64,000 bases of DNA, from NCBI GenBank assembly GCA_026706385.1, contig JAPOYV010000022.1, forward strand, positions 1 through 64,000, read 5' to 3'. The translations under genes were made by a program, and so were the position numbers. The notes under the pieces are model-generated. The model saw nothing but the letters and a program-made list of their open reading frames with translations, was not told where the DNA came from and searched no databases. Shown here in pieces: positions 48,318 through 57,409 of this stretch. This DNA is from Gammaproteobacteria bacterium (GTDB lineage Bacteria; Pseudomonadota; Gammaproteobacteria; Pseudomonadales; Azotimanducaceae). Position 1 is the first letter of the stretch, and the number at the start of each line of letters is the position of its first letter.

Positions 48318-49427
48318 ATGCATGCACCGGAACTGTCACTCGATGAGAAGCGCGACCTCTACCGGGACGGCTTCATCGTTCTGAAGGAAGTGGTGCCACG
48401 CGAGCTGACCTGGGCCGCCAAGCGCCGCATCAACATCTTCGCCGGTCGCGACGGCCACCTATTCAAGTACTACAACGAACTCGCCTCGTCCCATGAGTTC
48501 CCGGACCTCGTCAACCTCTCGCCCCTGGGCGACATCCTGCGCAAGACCATGGGTCCGTTCGATGCACCGCAACGCGCCATGCCCATGGTGCTCTACCCCC
48601 GCGATCCGTCGCCGGAGATCGGCGGCTACGGCGTCGCCGACAAGGACATCCCCAACTTCGGCTTCGCACCGCACCTGGACGGCCAGTGGGCGGGCGCGCT
48701 ACCGCGCAATCAGAACGAGGTCGACGACTGGGAGTCACCGCGCACCGAGCACTTCGGCACCGGCGATGCCCGCGCCCGCGGCGGCAACAACACGCCCTTC
48801 TTCCAGGACCCGGCCTGCCGGCTGGCGCTCGGCAGCTTCACGGCGTTCGTGGGCGTCTGCCTGAACGACCAGACCGAGTACGGCCGCGGCAATCTGGCCG
48901 TGCTGCGCGGCGCGCACCACGCCGTGGAGGACTTCTTCAGGATGCAGCGCGATTCCGGCGGGGTCGTTGGCCCCGAGGGTACCGGCTGGCCGCGGCTCAA
49001 GCCCGTGGGCGACGGCCAAGTCGCCATCAACCACCTGCCGGATGCCATTCGAGAGCTATACCGGGAGGGCGCGGAGTACACGCCGGACGGCTCCATGTGG
49101 CCGCAGCCGACCCCGATCCTCATGGACGAAGGCGACGCCGTGATCACCCTGCACGCCATACCGCACTGCGGCACGCGCAACGAACTCGGCGCCGAACCGC
49201 GCATGAACGTGTACTTCCGCCTACGCCGCGAACGCCCCGGCGGCGCCCGCGTCGTCGGCGACAGCGACCACCCGGACCGCGGCTGGAACGGCGAGTTTCT
49301 CGAGTACCCGGGCGACTACGACCCGTGGCAGGTGGCGATCGACAAGCTGTGCGACCACTGGTCGGAGTGGGACTTCATGACCAGCGATTTCGAAAGGCAG
49401 ATCCAGACTCTGGAGAAGTCGTCGTAG
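48318..49427 (+). CDS. PhyH-family dioxygenase, second copy
   Basis: 369-residue probable Fe(II)/2-oxoglutarate dioxygenase. The iron-binding pair is H119-x-D121 in FAPHLDGQW, the distal histidine lies in ITLHAIPHCGTRNE, and the following RMNVYFRLRRE could supply the 2-oxoglutarate arginine. It is longer and clearly distinct from the protein at 130. A GAGAGGA ribosome-binding site lies before ATG 48318, and TATACT at 48283-48288 may be its -10 element. It is divergent from the porin, sharing a 238-base control region. The substrate is unknown. Confidence 0.82.
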   Translation: MHAPELSLDEKRDLYRDGFIVLKEVVPRELTWAAKRRINIFAGRDGHLFKYYNELASSHEFPDLVNLSPLGDILRKTMGPFDAPQRAMPMVLYPRDPSPEIGGYGVADKDIPNFGFAPHLDGQWAGALPRNQNEVDDWESPRTEHFGTGDARARGGNNTPFFQDPACRLALGSFTAFVGVCLNDQTEYGRGNLAVLRGAHHAVEDFFRMQRDSGGVVGPEGTGWPRLKPVGDGQVAINHLPDAIRELYREGAEYTPDGSMWPQPTPILMDEGDAVITLHAIPHCGTRNELGAEPRMNVYFRLRRERPGGARVVGDSDHPDRGWNGEFLEYPGDYDPWQVAIDKLCDHWSEWDFMTSDFERQIQTLEKSS

Positions 49428-49505
49428 CGGTTGATCTGGCCCTCGCGTAAAGCGGCAGGTAGCGGCCCGACTCTGGAGCGGTTGCCTCGACCGGCCTACG
49501 ATGCG

Positions 49506-49841
49506 TCAGCCAAGCACGCGTAGCGCCGTCTCGGGCGCCTTGTCGAGGATCTTCAGCAACGCCCTGGCCGCGCCCGTCGGACCCGGCTTGCCCTGTTCCC
49601 AGTTGCGGATGGTCTCGTGCGGCACGTCGATGCGTCGCGCGAACTCGACCTGGGTCAGGCCGAGACGTCGGCGCACCCGACGGGCGAAGCGCCCCATGTC
49701 GCGCATCGCCTCGGCGTCGTCGTCGCGCGTGTGACGGGCGATGTCGGCCTCGCTGGTCGCATCTAGAACCTTGTGATCGACCCGGCCGCGAGAAAGGCCC
49801 TGCGGATCGTTCGGGTCAATCGTCAACCGTGTTTTGCTCAT
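49506..49841 (-). CDS. XRE-type HTH antitoxin-like protein
   Basis: 111 residues with a C-terminal helix-turn-helix, RRLGLTQVEFARRIDVPHETIRNWEQGKPGPTGAARALLKIL, and an N-terminal linker containing DATSEADIARHTRDDD. Such proteins usually follow a BrnT or RelE-type toxin and act as antitoxin and autorepressor. The ATG at 49841 is chosen because GGGAGG lies 9 bases upstream; a GTG at 49847 is the alternative. The adjacent upstream BrnT gene is broken. Confidence 0.8.
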   Translation of the reverse strand: MSKTRLTIDPNDPQGLSRGRVDHKVLDATSEADIARHTRDDDAEAMRDMGRFARRVRRRLGLTQVEFARRIDVPHETIRNWEQGKPGPTGAARALLKILDKAPETALRVLG

Positions 49842-50092
49842 ACTCACGTACCTCCCTGCGGTTGGCCTTGCGGGCAGAGATGATGCGGATCGTCGAGTCC
49901 CGGATGGTGTAGATCACACGAACACCCGACCCTCGATGGCGCACAGCAGCAGGTGGCGGGTCGGGCCCTAGTCCCAGCGCCTGTCCACGGTGACGATCCG
50001 GTCGTCGTCGAGGAACGCGGGGCATACGCGAAGTCGAAGCCGTGGTCCGCGAAACAGGCATCGCTCTTGGCGTCGTCCCACTCGAACTGGTA
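49816..50092 (-). pseudogene. Decayed BrnT-family toxin gene
   Basis: Pieces of a BrnT ribonuclease toxin are spread over different frames on the minus strand: YQFEWDDAKSDACFADHGFD (N-terminus), PAFLDDDRIVTVDRRWD, a TAG at 49968-49970, GPTRHLLLCAIEGRVF, and VIYTIRDSTIRIISARKANR to the end at 49816. This implies two frameshifts and one nonsense change where a tyrosine is usual, and there is no clear start codon. The 3' end overlaps the start of the HTH gene by 26 bases, the normal toxin-antitoxin layout. Confidence 0.8.
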
Positions 50093-50157
50093 AGACCCCG
50101 GTCCGCCTAACGCGGGTGATCCAATCTGCCCTCAATTTGCGACGGCAATGTCGCACC

Positions 50158-51213
50158 TCAGCCGAGTCCGAGCACCGCCCGGTTCGCCTGGTCATCCGTT
50201 CCGGACGCTGCAAAGTCGTCGAATGCCTTGTCCGTGACGCGGATGATGTGCTCGCGGATGAACTCCGCGCCTTCGCGGGCGCCGTCTTCCTGGTGCTTCA
50301 GGCAGCACTCCCACTCCAACACGGCCCAGCCGTCGAAGTCATGCGCCGCGAACTTGGAGAAGATCGAACGGAAGTCGATCTGGCCGTCGCCGAGGCTGCG
50401 GAAGCGTCCCGGCCGGTCCACCCAGTCCTGGTAGCCACCGTAGACGCCGGCGCGACCGTTCGCGTTGAACTCGGCGTCCTTGACGTGAAACATCTTGATG
50501 CGCTCGTGGTAGATGTCGATGAACGCCAGGTAGTCGAGCTGCTGCAGGATGAAGTGGCTCGGGTCGTAGAGGATGTTGGCCCGGGGATGGCCGTCCACTT
50601 CGGCGAGGAACCGTTCGAACGTCACGCCGTCGTGCAGGTCTTCACCGGGGTGGATCTCGTAGCAACAGTCGACGCCGGAGTCCTCGAAGACGTCGAGGAT
50701 GGGTCGCCAGCGTGCCGCGAGTTCCGCGAAACCGGTATCCACCAGCCCCGCGGGGCGTTGCGGCCACGGATACATCATCGGCCACAGGAGCGCGCCGGAG
50801 AACGTGACGTGGGAGTCGAGGCCCAGGTTCCGGCTGGCCTTTGCTGCCAGTTTCACCTGCTCGATGGCCCACGCCGTGCGTTCTGCCGGCTTGCCGTGCA
50901 GGTGCGCCGGCGCGAAGCCGTCGAAAAGGCGGTCGTAGGTCGGATGCACGGCCACCAGTTGGCCCTCGAGGTGCGTAGACAGTTCGGTGATCTCGACCCC
51001 GCAGTCGCGGACGCGGCCCGAGAGCTCGTCGCAGTAGTCCTTGCTCTCGGCCGCCTTCGCGACGTCGATGAAGGCGGGGTTGCCGATGGGCACCTGGATG
51101 CCGACGAAGCCTAGGTTCGCGGCCCACTTGGCCATCGATTCGATGTTGTCGAACGGATCCTCGTCGGCCATGAACTGGGCCAGGAAGATCGCCGGCCCCT
51201 TGAGCGTTTTCAT
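50158..51213 (-). CDS. Sugar phosphate isomerase/epimerase (TIM barrel)
   Basis: 351-residue AP-endonuclease-2-type TIM barrel protein. CCYEIHPGEDLHDG, ILYDPSHFILQQLD and MFHVKDAEF supply the metal-binding Glu/Asp/His set of xylose-isomerase-like enzymes. It lies 13 bases downstream of the Gfo/Idh/MocA gene, a common pairing in inositol or sugar-acid breakdown. The start is ATG 51213. The precise substrate is unknown. Confidence 0.85.
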   Translation of the reverse strand: MKTLKGPAIFLAQFMADEDPFDNIESMAKWAANLGFVGIQVPIGNPAFIDVAKAAESKDYCDELSGRVRDCGVEITELSTHLEGQLVAVHPTYDRLFDGFAPAHLHGKPAERTAWAIEQVKLAAKASRNLGLDSHVTFSGALLWPMMYPWPQRPAGLVDTGFAELAARWRPILDVFEDSGVDCCYEIHPGEDLHDGVTFERFLAEVDGHPRANILYDPSHFILQQLDYLAFIDIYHERIKMFHVKDAEFNANGRAGVYGGYQDWVDRPGRFRSLGDGQIDFRSIFSKFAAHDFDGWAVLEWECCLKHQEDGAREGAEFIREHIIRVTDKAFDDFAASGTDDQANRAVLGLG

Positions 51214-51226
51214 CGTGTTTCCTCGT

Positions 51227-52390
51227 CTAACTTAAGTGCGTGAAGTCGAGCCAGGTCGCGCCGGCCTCGGCGCTGGCGACCACGGTTTCGATGAAGGCCA
51301 TGCCGCGCACGCCGTCGGCGATGGTCGGGAAATCGAGGTTCTCCTCGGTGGGCTTTTTGCCCGCGCGTTTCGCTTGAAGCGTGTCCGCGAAGTTGCGGTA
51401 CAGCAGGGCGAACGCTTCGAGGAAGCCTTCCGGGTGGCCGGCCGGCAGCCTTGTGGCGCCAGTGGCCGCCTCGCCCACGCCGGGGCCGCCCGTGCGCCGG
51501 ACCTCGTACGGACGATCCGGCCAGCGCACGATCAGCGAGTTCGGCTCCATCTGCGACCATTCGAGGCCGCCGGTCTCGCCGTAGACGCGCAGCTTCAACC
51601 CGTTCTCCTCACCAACGGCGATCTGGCTTGCGAACAGCACGCCCTTCGCGCCGCCCGCGAAACGCAGCAGCACGTTGCCGTCGTCTTCCAGGCGCCTGCC
51701 CGGGACGAACGTGGTGAGATCGGCGCAAAGCGACTCGATCGCAAGACCGGTCACGTACTCGGCCAGGTTTTCGCCGTGCGTGCCGATGTCGCCCATGCAG
51801 CCGGCCGCGCCCGACCGCGCCGGGTCGGTGCGCCACTCCGCCTGCTTATTGCCCGTCGCCTCTTCGCGCTCTGCAAGCCAACCCTGGATGTACTCGACCA
51901 CGACCCGGCGCACGTCACCGAAGGCGCCGGAGCGAACCAGGTGTCGGGCTTCCTTCACCATCGGGTAGCCGGTGTAGTTGTGCGTCAGCCCGAAGACCAA
52001 GTCCTTTTCGCCCGCCAACGCGGCGAGTTCCTTCGCTTCGGCGAGATCGAACGTGACCGGCTTGTCCGACATCACATGGAAACCGGCGTCCAGAGCCGCC
52101 CGGGCGATCGGATGGTGGGTGTGGTTCGGGGTTGCGATGACGACGAAGTCCATGCGGTCGTCGTCGGGACGACCGGCTTCGGCCGCCATCATCTCGGCGT
52201 AGGAGCCGTAGCTGCGTTCCGCGTCGATTCCATAGAGCGCGACCCCGGCCCGGCGGCTCTTCGCCGGGTCGCTGGAGAACGCACCGCAGGTGAGGGCTAT
52301 GCGCCCGTCGAGTTCGGCGGCCATGCGGTGGACCGCGCCGATGAAGGCACCCTCGCCGCCGCCGACCAAGCCCATCTGTAGTTTCGCCAC
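51227..52390 (-). CDS. Gfo/Idh/MocA family oxidoreductase
   Basis: 387-residue NAD(P)-dependent sugar or cyclitol dehydrogenase. The Rossmann start is [19 protein letters not shown], the conserved [32 protein letters not shown] contains the catalytic-type lysine in SDKP, and [20 protein letters not shown] has the second histidine motif. It is upstream of, and probably co-transcribed with, the isomerase at 50158. The start is ATG 52390. Confidence 0.9.
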   Translation of the reverse strand: MAKLQMGLVGGGEGAFIGAVHRMAAELDGRIALTCGAFSSDPAKSRRAGVALYGIDAERSYGSYAEMMAAEAGRPDDDRMDFVVIATPNHTHHPIARAALDAGFHVMSDKPVTFDLAEAKELAALAGEKDLVFGLTHNYTGYPMVKEARHLVRSGAFGDVRRVVVEYIQGWLAEREEATGNKQAEWRTDPARSGAAGCMGDIGTHGENLAEYVTGLAIESLCADLTTFVPGRRLEDDGNVLLRFAGGAKGVLFASQIAVGEENGLKLRVYGETGGLEWSQMEPNSLIVRWPDRPYEVRRTGGPGVGEAATGATRLPAGHPEGFLEAFALLYRNFADTLQAKRAGKKPTEENLDFPTIADGVRGMAFIETVVASAEAGATWLDFTHLS

Positions 52391-52494
52391 GCCGCCTCCC
52401 GATCCCGCGACGACGATTGAACGTAGATGGGGCCGCGAGTGTCAAGCGCCGGCAGGCGCCACAGCCGGATCGCCATCTCGCCCCGAGGCACGTG

Positions 52495-52513
52495 TTCATG
52501 CAAGAAGCATGAA
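52495..52513. promoter_or_regulatory. Perfect inverted repeat in the Gfo/Idh-MFS intergenic region
   Basis: TTCATGC-AAGAA-GCATGAA forms 7-base arms around a 5-base centre. It sits about 105 bases upstream of the oxidoreductase start and about 107 bases before the leader ORF of the MFS gene. The size suits a regulator operator for either divergent unit; a short palindrome, TGTGCACA, follows nearby. Confidence 0.4.
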
Positions 52514-52619
52514 ATCATGTTGTGCACATGTCACCGGCTGAGGCCGCGCGCCAGACGTTGCCAAGCCATCAGCCACGGCCCCTGGGGTAAGCTTCGCTAC
52601 GACAACGCTTGGAGTTCCC

Positions 52620-52685
52620 ATGGCAAGCCCTCACCAGCGCGACCGTGACCCGGCCGCCCGAGCCGTGCTCGTGCCCTCGTCATGA
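52620..52685 (+). CDS. Candidate 21-codon leader peptide upstream of the MFS gene
   Basis: A short open frame starts at ATG 52620 with TTGGAG five bases upstream, a better ribosome-binding site than anything before the MFS start. It encodes 21 residues starting MASPHQRDRDP and ends at a TGA that overlaps the MFS ATG as ATGA. Coupled re-initiation would explain how the MFS gene is translated without its own site. No similarity is recognised. Confidence 0.5.
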   Translation: MASPHQRDRDPAARAVLVPSS

Positions 52686-54184
52686 CCGAACAACAAGACT
52701 CTCCCATGCGAGGGGCAGGCCCCCCGCACTCCCCGGCTGAGGGCTCCTCCACCCTCGGCCAGTTCAGTTGGGCGCTCTTCGAGTGGGCTCGAAACCCCTA
52801 CTACATCCTGATCGTCATCTACATCTTCGGACCTTATTTCTCGACCCATGTCATCGGCGACCCCGTCCGGGGCCAGGAGATCTGGGGCTACATCAACGGC
52901 TTCGCCGGCCTGGTGACCGCCTGCCTAGCGCCGTTCCTCGGCGCAGTCGCAGACAAGGTCGGGCGGCGCAAACCGTGGATCGGCTGTTTCATCGCCATGA
53001 TGGTGCCGGCCATCCTGCTGCTGTGGCTCGCCGTGCCCGGTCAGGCGGGTTGGGGAATCGTGACGCTGGCCGTCGCGCTCGCCGTGGCGGGCACCGGCTT
53101 CGCCTTCACCGAGGTATTCCACAACGCCATGCTCCCGTCGGTGGTGCCGTATACGCGTCTGGGCTTGGTCTCCGGCTGGGGACTTGCGCTCGGCAACGGC
53201 GGCGCTTTGATCATCCTCGTCGGCATGCTGTATGCCTTCGCGCTGCCCGCTTCGGGCCTGCTCGACTGGGGCTGGTTGCCCGACAAGGTGATGTTCGGCA
53301 TGGATACAACGATGTTCGAGCATGATCGCATCGCCGCGCCCATTACCGCGGTGTGGCTCGTGCTATTCGCCCTGCCCCTCTTCTTCTTCACCCCGGATCA
53401 GACGAACACCGGTGTCACGGCGAAACAAGCGATCCAGGCCGGTATCCGCGACGTGTGGCGAACCGTGCAGCGGCTGAAGGCTTATCGGAACATCGCCACC
53501 TACTTGCTCGCCCGGATGTTCTTCAACGACGGCAAGGTGGCGATCATGACCTTCTACATGGTCTACGCCACCGGCATCTTCGACTGGGGCGGCGCCGAAC
53601 GCCTGCTGGTCGGCGTCTTTCTGACGGTCTTCGCCATCGCGGCCGGCTTCGTCGGCGGCTGGCTGGACGACATCGTCGGTTCCAAGAAGGCGATCGTCTT
53701 CACCATCACGGGCAATTTCGTCGCCTTGTTGGCAGCGGTGTCGATCACCCCGACGACCATCTTCTTCATCGAGTTCGAGGGTCTGACCGAACCCGTATGG
53801 GGCTTCGCCTTCTTCCGCACGCTCCCCGAGATCGCCTACCTGTGCGTATCCGTGCTCTTCGCGCTGTTCATCACCTCGGCCTACGCCAACAGCCGGACCA
53901 TGCTCGCCCGGATCGCGCCGGAGAACGAGATGACGAAGTTCTTCGGCCTCTACGCGCTCTCCGGCCAGGTCACGACATTCATCGCGCCGATCATGGTGGC
54001 GGCCTTCACGGGCTACTTCGCCAGCCAGCGCGTCGGCTTCGCCTCCGTGCTCATCCTGCTCGGCCTGGGCGTGGTGCTGATGCTGTTCGTGAAGGAAGAA
54101 CGGGCTGCGCCAGTCGCAGAAGCGGACGCATCGGATTCGAACACACGCACGCCAAGTGGCGCCTTGGCGGCGGATCTGGACTGA
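52682..54184 (+). CDS. MFS transporter, UMF1/Atg22-like
   Basis: 500-residue inner-membrane carrier with about 12 helices. WALFEWARNPYYILIVIYIFGPYFS at the N-terminus resembles the UMF1 subgroup, and GAVADKVGRRKPWIGC is the MFS loop 2-3 motif. The C-terminal ~30 residues are polar. The start ATG overlaps the stop of the small upstream ORF. Its own stop (TGA) abuts the stop of the convergent TonB receptor with no gap, giving TGATCA at 54182-54187. The substrate is unknown. Confidence 0.86.
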   Translation: MTEQQDSPMRGAGPPHSPAEGSSTLGQFSWALFEWARNPYYILIVIYIFGPYFSTHVIGDPVRGQEIWGYINGFAGLVTACLAPFLGAVADKVGRRKPWIGCFIAMMVPAILLLWLAVPGQAGWGIVTLAVALAVAGTGFAFTEVFHNAMLPSVVPYTRLGLVSGWGLALGNGGALIILVGMLYAFALPASGLLDWGWLPDKVMFGMDTTMFEHDRIAAPITAVWLVLFALPLFFFTPDQTNTGVTAKQAIQAGIRDVWRTVQRLKAYRNIATYLLARMFFNDGKVAIMTFYMVYATGIFDWGGAERLLVGVFLTVFAIAAGFVGGWLDDIVGSKKAIVFTITGNFVALLAAVSITPTTIFFIEFEGLTEPVWGFAFFRTLPEIAYLCVSVLFALFITSAYANSRTMLARIAPENEMTKFFGLYALSGQVTTFIAPIMVAAFTGYFASQRVGFASVLILLGLGVVLMLFVKEERAAPVAEADASDSNTRTPSGALAADLD

Positions 54185-56908
54185 TCAGTCGAACGACACG
54201 GCCACCTGCACGGTGAACAACGCGCCCTGCCAGGACACCGCCGATCGTCGCCAGTAGATGCGGCCGCAGCAACTCTCGAACGCTGCCGGATCAGGGTAGC
54301 TGTCGAACAGGTTCTCCACACCCGCCTTCAAGGTGTAGCGCTCGTGCAGCAGCCAGGCGACCTCCGCGTCCACCATGGCCTCGGGCGCGAACGTCTGGGT
54401 GCGCAGAAGTGCCGCAGTGTCCGCATTGCTGTATTCGCCGTAGTAGCGCAGACGCAGCAGGGCGTCCACGTTGCGCCACGCATGCCGCGCGGTGACCACT
54501 GCTCGCCACCTCGGCAGGCCGTTTTCCAAGTCGTATTGGCCCTCCGCATCGACGAACCGGCCGCGCTCGACGATGCGCGTGTCGTTGGCATTGACGGCGG
54601 CCTGCAATGACGTCGTGCCGCGGCGCGTGTCGAAGGTCCATGCGGCGACGAGGTCGACCCCGCGCGTCCGCGTCGCCACGTCGTTGGTGAAGAACCGGAC
54701 CTGCGCGATGTCGTTGGCACCCGGCACGCCCAGGGCGGCCAGGCGAGCAGCCTCCGGCGCCCCGACAGCGAACTGCGAGGACAGGACGATCCGGTCGTCT
54801 AGGCGGATCCGATACGCGTCGAGGGTGACGGTCAGCCCGTCGGCGGGCCGCGCCGCCACACCGAAGGTCAGCGACCGCGCGTGTTCCGCGTCGAGGGGCC
54901 GGCCACCGAAAAGCCCGGCCGCGGGGTGGTGGGACGGGAAGATGCCTTCCGCGCGCGGGAACCCCTCGGGGTCGATGCGCGTCGATACGTTGGTGGTCGA
55001 GATCTGTCCCGGCGTCGGAGCCCGGAACCCGGTCCCAATGGAGCCGCGCAGGTTGGTCGACTCGTTGATCCGGTAGCGTCCCGCGAGTTTCCAGGTTGCG
55101 ACATCACCGAAATCCGAGAAACGTTCGAACCGCGCGGCGGCATTCGCCAGCAGGTTCGCCGTGGCGTCCACTTCGAGATCGAGATAGGCCGCGGTACTCT
55201 GCCGGTCGACGTCGGTGGCAAACGCCGGCGGATAGCCCGGAAAGCCGTTGCTGCCGATCGGCACCGCGTTGTTGACGGGATCTCCAGCGGGACACAGCGA
55301 TCCGGTCGCCTCGAATCCCGGTATGCGGCACGCCACGCTCGTCACGGCGTCGTTCGGATCCGCGTCCACCTCCGCTTGCGTGGTTTCGAGGTCGAAGGGA
55401 TCCGGGTGTGCGAACGGCCCGACCGCGAAGGACGCCGCATCGCCGCGTTTGATCGCGTAGCCCTCGACGCGGCGTTCGAGGCCGAAGGCGAGGTTGACCG
55501 CGTCCGCAAGGCCCAGGTCCACCGGGTACGTGAAGTCGGCGTTCAACGCCATTTCGTCGTTCACCAGGCTCCCGGGCCGGAACCGCGTCGGCGTCGCGGG
55601 GCCCAAGGAGGGATTGAGGGTATTGGCGATCCGGTAGTCGATGCGGTCGTTGCCGTAGCTTGCCGACAGGTCGTACGTGAGACCGTTGCCAAGCTCGCCG
55701 CGCATCCCGCCGTAGACGGCGTAGTCCGTGACTTCGCCGCTGAACTGCGGCGTGAATCCTGCCGGGTACAAGGCGTTGCGCGGGTCGTAGATGGACCCGT
55801 CGGCCAGGCGCAGCGGCTTGAGTTGGCTGACGCCGGGACGACGGTAGAAGAAGCCGCCGGTTTGGTCCTTCCATGCGTAGCTGGCAAACGCATAGAGTTC
55901 CGATGGGCCGACCGGCAGGCCGGCGTTGGCGACGACAAGCCTTTGTTCACGCTCCGGTTTGCCCCAGATCTGCGCCGGGTGAGAAAACTCGCGACCGCCG
56001 CCGACGCGGTGGAAGTTGTCGGCATAGCGCGTATCGAGGTCGTCCGGCACGCCATCGCTGCCAGGCAGCACCTGCACGAGGTCTCCGGTCGCGGCGTAGC
56101 GATAGGTGAACGCATCCGGCCCGTAGTAGGTCGTGCCTTCGACCGTGGCCCGACTCATCACTGCCTGGGCGGGGGTAAGTCCTGATGACCCGATCGTGAT
56201 GTCGTACGGTTCTGACCGATTGGTCGGCGCCGCTTCCGCCACCTGGGCGCTGAGGGTGAGGAACCCGCTGCCCAACGCGAAGCCCGCCTTGGCTTCCACC
56301 ACGCCTTCCTCGCCATCGCCCGCGCGATAGCCGCCCGCGCGTGCCCGCAACGCGAAGCCCCGGCGCTCGCTGGCGAGTTTGACGTCCATGACGCCGGCGA
56401 TGGCATCCGAGCCGTACTGGGCCGCCGCGCCGTCCCGGAGCACTTCCAGACGGTCGATGGCGATGGACGGCAGGCTGCCGAGGTCGGGGCCGTGGGCACC
56501 GAACCCGCCAAGGCGCAGCAGCGCCGCCCGATGACGTCTCTTGCCGTCGATCAACACCAGCGTGTGGTGCGCATCGAGCCCCCGCAGTTCCGTGGGGCGC
56601 ACGAACGTCGCGCCGTCGGCGATGGCATAGCGGCGCACGTTGAAGGACGGCACGATGGCGGTCACGGCGTCGATCAGATCCGACGAGCCGACGCTCGCGA
56701 TCTCTTCGGCGCTGAACACGTCCACCGGAACCGCCGTGTCCACCGCGGCCCGCGGCTTGCCGCGCGTGCCCACGGTGACCACTTCCTCCACAGTCGCCGA
56801 CCCCGATGGCGTCTGCTTCGGCTGCGCGGCAGTCGGCGCCACGCACGCAACGGCGAGGACCGCGGTCACCGCGATCCGATTCGTTCCCATCGTCGCCGCC
56901 GAGGTCAT
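54185..56908 (-). CDS. TonB-dependent outer-membrane receptor, second copy
   Basis: 907-residue receptor. A signal region (about 1-28) is followed by ATVEEVVTVGTRGKPRAAVDTAVPVDVFSAEEI, a plug domain with RPTELRGLDAHHTLVLIDGKRRHRAAL and IDRLEVLRDGAAAQYGSDAIAGVMDVKL, and a large barrel. Its style differs from the receptor at 32440 (VPVDVFSAEEI and GKRRHR are found in a broad nutrient-uptake group). Its C-terminal residues form a barrel strand, VQVAVSFD. It lies 13 bases downstream of a small membrane protein gene. The ligand is unknown. Confidence 0.92.
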   Translation of the reverse strand: MTSAATMGTNRIAVTAVLAVACVAPTAAQPKQTPSGSATVEEVVTVGTRGKPRAAVDTAVPVDVFSAEEIASVGSSDLIDAVTAIVPSFNVRRYAIADGATFVRPTELRGLDAHHTLVLIDGKRRHRAALLRLGGFGAHGPDLGSLPSIAIDRLEVLRDGAAAQYGSDAIAGVMDVKLASERRGFALRARAGGYRAGDGEEGVVEAKAGFALGSGFLTLSAQVAEAAPTNRSEPYDITIGSSGLTPAQAVMSRATVEGTTYYGPDAFTYRYAATGDLVQVLPGSDGVPDDLDTRYADNFHRVGGGREFSHPAQIWGKPEREQRLVVANAGLPVGPSELYAFASYAWKDQTGGFFYRRPGVSQLKPLRLADGSIYDPRNALYPAGFTPQFSGEVTDYAVYGGMRGELGNGLTYDLSASYGNDRIDYRIANTLNPSLGPATPTRFRPGSLVNDEMALNADFTYPVDLGLADAVNLAFGLERRVEGYAIKRGDAASFAVGPFAHPDPFDLETTQAEVDADPNDAVTSVACRIPGFEATGSLCPAGDPVNNAVPIGSNGFPGYPPAFATDVDRQSTAAYLDLEVDATANLLANAAARFERFSDFGDVATWKLAGRYRINESTNLRGSIGTGFRAPTPGQISTTNVSTRIDPEGFPRAEGIFPSHHPAAGLFGGRPLDAEHARSLTFGVAARPADGLTVTLDAYRIRLDDRIVLSSQFAVGAPEAARLAALGVPGANDIAQVRFFTNDVATRTRGVDLVAAWTFDTRRGTTSLQAAVNANDTRIVERGRFVDAEGQYDLENGLPRWRAVVTARHAWRNVDALLRLRYYGEYSNADTAALLRTQTFAPEAMVDAEVAWLLHERYTLKAGVENLFDSYPDPAAFESCCGRIYWRRSAVSWQGALFTVQVAVSFD

Positions 56909-56921
56909 TTGGCGTCGGTCC

Positions 56922-57365
56922 TCAAGTCATCGCCTCCGAGCGCTTCACGCGAAATCGCCCAAAGACGTAGCCGCCAACCGCGCCGGCGGCAACCTGCCAC
57001 GCGACGCCCGCCACCGAGCGTGTTGCCGGGAACATGTGCATGCCGAGCAAGGCCGGCATCAGGACGTGCACGGCCAAGAGCGCCACCGCGCCAGCGAGAA
57101 CGTATCCCAGCGTCCGCGGGCCGGGAACGAATCGCATGATCAACGCGGCAACAGGAAAGGCGATGAGGAATGCGATCGTGATCAGCGGCCCGTAGACGGG
57201 GGCCATGCCCGGCAAGTCGTGGAACACGGCGGTTGCGCGGGTGGCCGCACCCACCGGGACACCGAGCGCCGCGACCGCGTTGAGGACCATCTGCGTCGAC
57301 ACGAATGCGCCGAGCACGTAGGCGCTCAACACAGCGGCCACGAAGGCTGCTAGCCGTCTGATCAT
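56922..57365 (-). CDS. Small integral membrane protein of unknown function
   Basis: 147 residues with about four hydrophobic helices (AAFVAAVLSAYVLGAFV, LITIAFLIAFPVAALIM, VLAGAVALLAVHVLMPALL, VAGVAWQVAAGAVGGYVFG). No catalytic motif is recognised. The start is ATG 57365; an open frame to 57473 continues into the divergent gene and is less likely. It is probably co-transcribed with the TonB receptor 13 bases downstream. Confidence 0.7.
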   Translation of the reverse strand: MIRRLAAFVAAVLSAYVLGAFVSTQMVLNAVAALGVPVGAATRATAVFHDLPGMAPVYGPLITIAFLIAFPVAALIMRFVPGPRTLGYVLAGAVALLAVHVLMPALLGMHMFPATRSVAGVAWQVAAGAVGGYVFGRFRVKRSEAMT

Positions 57366-57409
57366 GTACGATCCCTCGCTTCGAACCGCGAACATACTCC
57401 AAAAGCCCG

